Positions 52,301 to 61,300 of a stretch of 64,000 bases of DNA are shown here, piece by piece. The position numbers and the translations under genes are program-made. Location of the stretch: NCBI RefSeq assembly GCF_027580225.2, contig NC_073354.2, forward strand, positions 20,171,001-20,235,000, read 5' to 3'. The first letter of the stretch is position 1. Each line of letters opens with the position of its first letter. Source of the DNA: Misgurnus anguillicaudatus. Taxonomy: Eukaryota; Chordata; Actinopteri; Cypriniformes; Cobitidae. A model generated the notes under the pieces. The model was not told the DNA's origin. It worked only from the letters and a program-made list of their open reading frames with translations, and searched no databases.

Positions 52301-55300
52301 AATAGTATCTTTATGCATTCACGCAGTCTATAAATACAATTCATACTGGGGTGTGATTCTCCAAATCCTCGATTCGATTACGTTTTCGATTCTAAGGTCA
52401 CGGTTTGATTTGATTCTTGATTTTACTGGGGTTTTTTGAAAACAGGTTGCTGTGCAAGACTAGACTTTTATATATAACCTTGAACCCGGGGATGCCCTGC
52501 CATGTTAGTTTTGCTGCCAGTGAAAAAATATGGTACACGCACATACCTGATAAAACGAAACTTTCTGTCAGATAAACATCTGTTAGTACTTTGCACCTTA
52601 AAAACACGCTTTATTACCGTCAGACGAGATTGTGAGACTATACTCCAATAAGTCATGTTTAAATGCTGTTTTCATAACTCTTAAGCAACTGAAATAAGTT
52701 GTAACGAATCTCAGTTCAGATGATGTTGACTCGGAGCACTCAACACTTTTTTTTCCCGCTTGCCAAGCCGACCAGACGTGACATTTTTTAATTCGAAGTT
52801 CGAGGTTGTGACTTAATTAGTTAACTTCAAATTCAAGAACCTTTCAAACTCAAGGACTAAATGTGGAGACACATTTCAAGTGAGAGCAAGGTTACATCGT
52901 GTTACCTTTTAAGATATATTGTTATAGTTCCCTTCTGAGGGAACTCGTGCTGCATCACTGCAGTGACACTTTGGGGACGCTTCCAGGGGTAATTGCGTCT
53001 GAATGCTTATATCGAATTCAACCAATGGTGACAGGGGCGTCATGCACCAATTTTTTTTAAGGGGGCACAGTGTCAACAGCTCACAGAAATTTGTGCATAC
53101 ACAGACATCAAACGAAATATTATAGAGCTTTCAGTCTTTTCCATGGCACTTACATTTCTACCAATCTGAAAACCCCTGCTTTCATGCAAACACCTCCAAA
53201 ATAAGAGTGATGACTAACTTTAATATCAAATACTATTCAATCGGAATAATGACCCATTTGCATCATATTTACATCTGAAACGGCATGTTTTATTTAAGTC
53301 TTAGTGGCTTCTTTAATTGTGTCATTAATGCATTTTGCACAACAACTGCATTATCATATACAATTAATGTAATTTTAAATCCATAAAGTATATAAACAAC
53401 GAAAATGACATAAGCTATAGCCACGTGATTGATTTTAATGTTCAATAATGATTTTAAAAATATATGTTTAGATAAAATTATTAGAGGAACGGATTTTTGC
53501 ATAAAATTTTACCTCATGTGAGCATGTGAGATTCCGCGCCCGCGTGAACTCTGGCAAACTTTGGCGTTGTGCCAAGAAGATGAATCTCTACTAATATAAC
53601 GTTGAGACGGTCACATTTAAAACCATACATTTTCTACACAGAGGAGGTTAACTGCACATTACCGTACTGGGGTTTGGAAATGTTGTGAGCGTTTCTAACA
53701 CGTTTTAATTCCTCAGATAGCCAAATGCAGCAGCAAGCCAGCAACAGCAGAGAGCTTGTGAGTGCGCCCAGACGCTGATGACGTCTGCGACTGCGCTGAC
53801 TGCAGCGCCAGCTGCCGCCAGAATAAAAGTAATGTAACATGATCAAAACGGCGAAAATCTCCGAAAAGTGACGAGGATGCAGGCACAGAATGTATAATAT
53901 TGTGCATATTAAACAGATTAAAAGTCAAATAACAGATTAATGGACGCTTATTTGATTTTGAGGTTGGATGCCAAATCCATTGGCTCAAAAAAACCAAGGG
54001 GGCAGGTGCCCCCTCAGTTTGAATGGGCATGACGCCTCTGAATGGTGAGGCTTAATGACAAAGACAGGGTGATGAAGGAGCCAGGAAGTATATCGCTATC
54101 TGAAATATTGCCAAAGATGCAGGGATGCACAAAGTATGGCAAGGGAGACGCAGCGTCTCGTTCCCTTCTCAGGGAACAACAGTTACATACATAACCTGAG
54201 ACATTTTCATGTGTCAAACACAACTATGCATTTTGGTATGAATCAACATTCACATACAGAATATATAAGCATTTAAAGTGAACAGTTTAGCACGTGTGCT
54301 TAAAAAGTCTAGAATTTTTATGATATTATCCTACACTACACAGGGAATAATATAGATTTTTTCCATAAAACTTCTTGCATAAAATAGATTTAAGCATTTT
54401 CAATGACTTGTATCTATGTATGTATATTTTCAAAAACTTCCCAGGGCCTTGAATTTTTTCCCCCAGATTCACAAACTTTCAAGGATTTCAAGGACCCGTG
54501 GAAACCATGTTCATTCCAATCAACAGACACTTAGAACAGAACTTAGATTTTGATTCATCTTCAAACTCATTTTATCAATGCATCACATAAGAATGAAACT
54601 GCTCATGTTCATAGCTGGTGTCAACAGCTGTGTGTGAATGGAAATTTAGGGTATTTGGTTTTCCAATGAACTTCCCTCTGGAAAATCTTTGCGTAAGAAA
54701 ACTATCATATCAATAGATGCCACCAGACTGGACTGGACACCTTTGACCTTATGTGTGTGGAAAACAGGAGAAATGTGACATGACAAATCCAGGACAGTTA
54801 GAAAACAGGAAAAACTTAGTGAGACCACCAGGCAGTAGCAAGGGGTGGTTATGTTTGTTTAAAAGGCAAAATTTATGGTTTAATTTTTGGGCTGATAATC
54901 TGGTGTTACGTGTAGACTTGTCTTTCAGTATTTTTATTAAAATAAATTTTAACATTTCTTTGGTATATGGGGCTGGAGCCCAAACATATAATTGTGTCTC
55001 AGTCCCCATAAATTCTAGTGGTGGAGTTGTGTGAATGTATATTACTCACTAGTAATTGCATATTCAAACTATAGTAAACTATGTACATAAACAAATTCAT
55101 TTAACCTCACTTCACTAAACGTACCGCATCCAACCAACACTACCCTCTCAAATAGAAAATCTTTTGTCTAATGTAAATCAAATATGCGTAAACATGCAAG
55201 TCCTTTTGTCAAATCATTTACACTTTCTCACTCGAACACACACACAAAACCCAATCCCATCAGGAATAATATATCACCATGCACAAAGAATATTCCCACA

Positions 55301-58300
55301 ACCCCTTGCTGCCTGTTCTGTCCTGATAGGATTCCTCCTCGCAAAAGAAACAGGAAACCAGGCAGGAAAAGTTCCACAAAGCAATTCTGCAGCCACTCTC
55401 TAAAAACATACGCATCGCTCCCGATTCATGCACACATGTACACGCCAAACATCACTCAAGTCATTAGCATGTTTTAAAAGCCATAAAGATGAAAAGCATT
55501 CCAACAATCAGGCTTTTCACCACTGCCTATTTCTCATTTCCAGTTTCTCGTGGTGTTCAGGGTGTGATAGTCGGAGAGCGAGACACACACCCACTGGGCC
55601 AAAACCAAAACCAGATGTATTCATGTTGACGTGTGAGTTTTCTGTTTCATGGCTTAACATTCTACAGCTTCAACAACGCTGAGAGTATCAAGTTTGGGAG
55701 TCTCTATCAAGATATGAGCGCTGAGCGTGTGGTTATGCGTGTGTGTGTATGCGTGTGAAAGAATGTTAAAAAAAAATAGTGAGCGACTGAGTAAAATATA
55801 CTAAGAGCAAGAGATGCATGAATCGGGAAAGGGTCTCACCTCTACTGTCTGCATCAGTGTGGGTTTAATAGCATCTTTCATGAGGACTGCCAGAGCCCCG
55901 GTTACACCCTGAATGAGAGAGAAAAAAATGTCAAAATGTATGTTGAAATCATCAAATAACTCTATTAACAGTTACGGTACAGACAGCTCTGCTTAAAATA
56001 CATTAGGCACACAATATGCTACATAATTTACTCAGATGGTTATCTAAATGACTGGTCTAAAGCAAGTCCTGTAAAACTAGGGTGGTCAAGAGTTAAATCA
56101 GATATAGGACTCAGGACTGCTCACGACATTTAGGCATCTGGGAGATGCTTTTATCCAAACGAACTTTCAGTAAATGAAAAGCTTAAATGTCACTTGTATG
56201 CATGTTCTCTGGGAACTGAGCCCATGACCTTTGCGCTGCTAACCCAATGCTCTACCCCATGAGCTACAGGAACTACAAATGTTCAAACAGTTGGACAGAA
56301 AAGCAACTTCTTTAAAAAGATTTAAAGCAGATCATCCTCATTGTAAAGTTGCCTCTCTTAAAAAAGTATTTTTTTCTTCTCTCAAGACATCCCAGATGTA
56401 TGTGACCTCCTTTCATCAGTTAAACACAAACTAATTATTTTTTATTAAAATTCCATCATGTTATCTTCCTTTATGGGAGCCAACATGGTGAAGCTCCAAA
56501 AGGCACACATATCCATGATTAATCCAAATAACTCCAGTGAGTGAATATTAGAGGTTGACCGATAGGTTGGCTTGTAAATGCTGATTAATCGACAGACAGT
56601 TTAAAAATTAATACAAAAAAAAGTGAAATAGTGCTGAAATTTATAAAAAAAATAAAACAGTACAGTATAGGGAAAACATGGAAGTGTTTGGTGGCTTCTA
56701 AATTCATCCCTGTTTGGATCCTAAGGAATGAATGGGGCTAGGCTAAATGCTAACACAGTCACGACAAGCTGTACAAAGATTAAGTGCATGCATTGAAAAA
56801 AGATAGGGATGTATTCATTAGTCTAAGCTGAGGTAAGAACATAGTAAAATATTGAAAAACTGTGGTGTTTTCCTTTAATTAATCCCCATTAAAGGTGCAA
56901 TGTAGGACTTTTAGCGACAGCGGTGACACTGTGAATTGCAACCAATGTCTCAGTCCACAGCTCACCCCTCCTTTCGAAACACATAGTGAAGTTAAGGAAG
57001 CAGCCACATAAACACGTCATTGCCTGAGACAAAGTAACAAAACAAAAACGCGCTCTGTAGAACCGTTCGTCTGTTTAGGGCTACTGCAGAAACTTGCTGG
57101 TGCGAAATGGCAACTTCCATGTAAGGGGACCCGCGGGATATATGCAACATTAATGTTAAAACAAAAATGAATCAATCCCAGATGTTTGGTAAACAATTGG
57201 TTGGCTACATCCCTAACACACTCACCAGGTCATCTGCAGTGATCGGCTGTCCGTTTCTGCTGCTGCCCACGACCATACGTCCCAACCTGGCCCTCATGTC
57301 AGCCAGGCCATCGGTCAGAGCCAGGATAGCCATGATCTCACTGGCCACGGCTATATCAAACTGGGTCTGTAAGAAAAAACACAAGAAGAAGTTACATACT
57401 TACCCATCACACAATGCTAATAATTTAGGTGATTTCCATTAAAATGACTCAGACAGTGATTCGTAAGACACTCCCACACCCATCTGCCAGCACTGGTTCC
57501 TTATTGTACTGTACAGTATGTGCACAAACTGTTCCCATGTGTCCATATCAACTCCAGCTGGAACTGTCCTGGTTTAACTCTCAGCTAATAAATATTTCTA
57601 TAATAAAACAGCTGGGAGCAAATGACTGGAGGCCAGATGCCCTATCAAGAGAAATGATGGGCCGTTTAATAGACATCACTTGTGTCATTGACACCTGCCA
57701 TATAGCTGCACGTACAGGACCCTAATTGTCAAGTTTAAAAGACTATGCATATTAAACTCTTTAAATGTATTTAAATAATGTGAAAATGCATCATGTCTGT
57801 ATATGTTCTGTATATTTGATGCAAAAAGGTGCAATAAGTTGCTTGACTTAAAAAGTTTTCCATTTCAAACACAAAACTTCACAATGTGTGCATGTATGTT
57901 AAACTGAATACTCCCCGAGAACAAACCTGCTGTGCCGTAGTGCACGTTTCAGTGGTTTTGGTACAGTGGGGAAGGGGTTTGGGGTGAATGTAAGCACATG
58001 CTTGGCTAGCTCACGAGGACTGCTATGCAAGCAATACCGCTTTTTTCTCCCCTTCTGGAAACATTTGCTTTTACTTAGCCTGTTTCCCATTGAGGTGCAT
58101 GCCGTTATCTGCCTGATTTGGTTTAGGAGTCATTATTTCTGACAGCTGTTGACATACTGCAGTACTTAACAGATTCCAGTTAAAGAAATATATACAAAGG
58201 TATAGAGGATATAGAGGAACAAATAATGATTGAGAAAACTGCATTAAAGATCACAATCGAAAATGCTGCTTAACTATATTCAAAGTTTAAAAGGACGTAC

Positions 58301-61300
58301 CTGGCGGGCATGGCCTTTTTCAGTGTTGGCCTGGCCAATGGTGATCTTTCGCAGAAATCGGTCATTGGTATCAACAACTATGAGAAACAAACAAAACAAA
58401 AAGTTAGGAATGCCTGCAACGTAAATCCCCAAAATATTTACGTGCCTCAGGCAAAGTCTCTCGTCTATCTACAATAACTTTAAAATCTGCTACAACTAAA
58501 ACATTTCACTTCTTCAAATCGTTCCCTGAAGAGTTTTCTTGATAAATTCAACATTTGACCAGGCTGCAATAACATTGCATTGGTTAACTCGCACTATCAG
58601 CTCAAACATAGCGGCGGTGTTTGAAAACAAAGCCTGGGGAGAATCCCTAACATGAGGGATTTCAGCTGGACGCCAAGTGTTGCAAGCTGGATAGCTCTTG
58701 CAGATCTCGCAGTTACTGCTGAGGAGATGTATGAGGCAATCTAATGAATCTCACCAAACCAAATGACCTAAGAGACCCAGAGCGCTTTAGGCCAAGGGAA
58801 ACCATAACCTCACAATAATCATGCATTCCACAAAGACCTTGTGCAAGTAAAATGTGGGAGGGGGCATTGAGAGATAAACATATAAACTCCCGAAGGGCCG
58901 AGAAGTTAGAGAAAGAATTTAGACCCTCCTGTATTTCTTATAAAAACACAGAACAATTATGCTCAGAAGTAGGGCTCGGATAAACGATTTTTTTTTTTTA
59001 CGATTAATCTAGCGATTATTTTTCCATTGCATCGATTAATCTAACAATTTATTTTTCCAGGCCGATTCAATTGGTTACAAACATTCATCAAAATATCTGC
59101 CTTCGTGGTTCATCAGATCAAAGAAATTTATAAGGGTTTGTAACTACATGACAGTGAGTGAATGATGACAGAATTTTCATTTTTGGGTGCACTATCCCTT
59201 TAAGAGGGTTTTGCATCTGATCATCTTTGCATCTTGTTTCAAGCATGTCAGTGGTTTAGTTCACATTCTTGCTTGCTGTCTCACATTTCCCTCATGTATT
59301 TTTTTTATTAGTTCATATCTGCAAGCTACAGTGTAACAAACACTATCAATTTAACCTTTGCCTTGAATTGTAAAAAAAAATGAAATCTTGCCATCTTTTT
59401 GAGATGTCACAAATTTAAAAGCCATGCATTTTAAAAACAAAACAACAATTTAGTTTTCAAATGAAAAAAAAACATATTGGCTGTGTCCCAATTCAAAGAC
59501 TGCGAACTTCTAAGGATGTATTTTAAGACCGATTGCATCACAGCAGCGCGACTTAAGGCTAGTAAGGTCGTCCCAATTCAAAGGATGCTTAGAATGAAGC
59601 CTCAAAATGCGTCCTCATTTCTTTGCACTGTTAAGGATAGAACCAATGGATCCTTAACAGCCGAGGACATCCCAATAGTCATTGCGCGTCAGTAACGGCT
59701 GAATATAATGGGTGGATAATCTAAAATAAACAATTAAAACCTTTCTTAAATAAAAAAAGTGTATTTATCAGAAAACATTTTTCTTGTCACTGTTTTAGTA
59801 TTTTAAGTTATATTTTGTGTTAATATTATTCTTTTTATGTTGCGTATATTTCTAAGGTTGATTAATTTGATATACTGGTGAATAGTTTAATCTACATCAA
59901 CGTGTCATATTTTCTAAAATAAATTAATAAGTCAGAAACGTCTCCGCTGTGTCCTGCTGACAGGCGCGGTGGGCGAGTGCAGCAGGTGACGCCAATTATG
60001 GGTCCTCCGAAGGTTAGACCGTCTTAGCCTGGGTGCCAGACGATCTTAGCCCCGCCCACAACATTTTGAGAACGGGAAGATCGGTCTCCGTTGAGGAGCT
60101 ACTATGCTAGACCCAAAGCTGGTCGAACCAATCAAATTGTCAGGGTGGGCTTTATACGATGATGGACAGATGATCAACAGTAACGTAATGAACCACATCA
60201 CCAAAGAGCGCGTGTGTTGAATCTGTTTACAACGAAATGGCTGCCGCTGTAGAATTCAGATGTGTGGATTCTGACATTGAGTCTGTTCTAAAAGATAACG
60301 ACAGAGCATTGATTTTAAAAGAGGAACAGAGAAACGTGAGCAAGACATTTGTTGATGTTTTTGCCGTCCTTCCTACGGGATTCGGCAAAAGTTGGTCGCA
60401 ACTGAAATTGGTATCATGGCGATGCAACCCGGCGTGCATGACGAGATGGATATAATTAGCGGCCGTTGCCAGCTTCTTTTCGGAAGCCCGGAATTGTGGT
60501 TGCTGAATAAGTGGAGGGACGTGCTAGGCTCCAATACTTTCAAGCCAACGTAATGGGTATCGTCGTGGATGAAGTTCACCTAACGTACAAATGGTAAGAG
60601 ATAGTCTTACTGTATGACTTAGTAAATACTTAATGTTGTGATACAAAATGTTGTAAACATAGTAGGTGTTGATGTACGTTCGCTAACTCAGACTTAGTAT
60701 AATCACAATGATGTTAGTGTCATTGTAGCGAAGTAACTAGCAGTTCGGTCAGGCTGCGAAAGACGTAATTTCAACATACGTCACACACTCCGTTGCTCTG
60801 ATTGGTCGTAGGTGTATCCAATTGAGTGCAGAGGCATTTTTCGATTGAGACACGCCTCATAATTATAGCTCAATGGAGCGGTATCAGACTCATATTCTGA
60901 CTAGAATTGAGTATGACAATGTCAGGCTAAGACCGTCTTATTTCAGTTCTCTTTGCGAACTTCTGAGGCTTCCACCTAGAAAGACCAAGTGCTCACCTTT
61001 TAAGGTCTCATGTTTATAAGGTTGCAGTCCTGGAATTGGGACACAGCTATAGGCATAGCTATTTTTTTGTCTATAAAAATAACATCAAACTTTTCAAGGG
61101 ATAGATCAACCACAATGTAAATCCTTTAATTATTCACCCACCCTTATGTTGTTACAAACCTGTAAAAATGTATTTGTTCTGCTGAACACAATGAAAGATA
61201 TTTTGAGCAATCAAAATAGTTTTGGAGCACCACTGACTTCCATAGTATTATTTTCTTTCTACTATGGAAGTCAATGGGGCGCCTGTTTCCTGTTTGATTA

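Larger units (their letters stand above)
59478..61052. mobile_element. Element with GCTGTGTCCCAATTC ends (outer layer)
   Basis: Left GGCTGTGTCCCAATTCAAAG and inverted right AGCTGTGTCCCAATTCCAGG, then GACTGC on both sides. hAT-like in look, but no clean 8-bp duplication was found. The helicase element at 60025-60929 is inserted in it. Confidence 0.7.

Noticed and set aside
56200..56275. A minus-strand tRNA-Ala gene
   Set aside because: Head of a SINE with altered boxes and an attached SINE tail.
60237..60455. A functional 72-residue helicase-related protein
   Set aside because: Frame breaks after Walker A while later helicase motifs appear in other frames, so it is a decayed exon.
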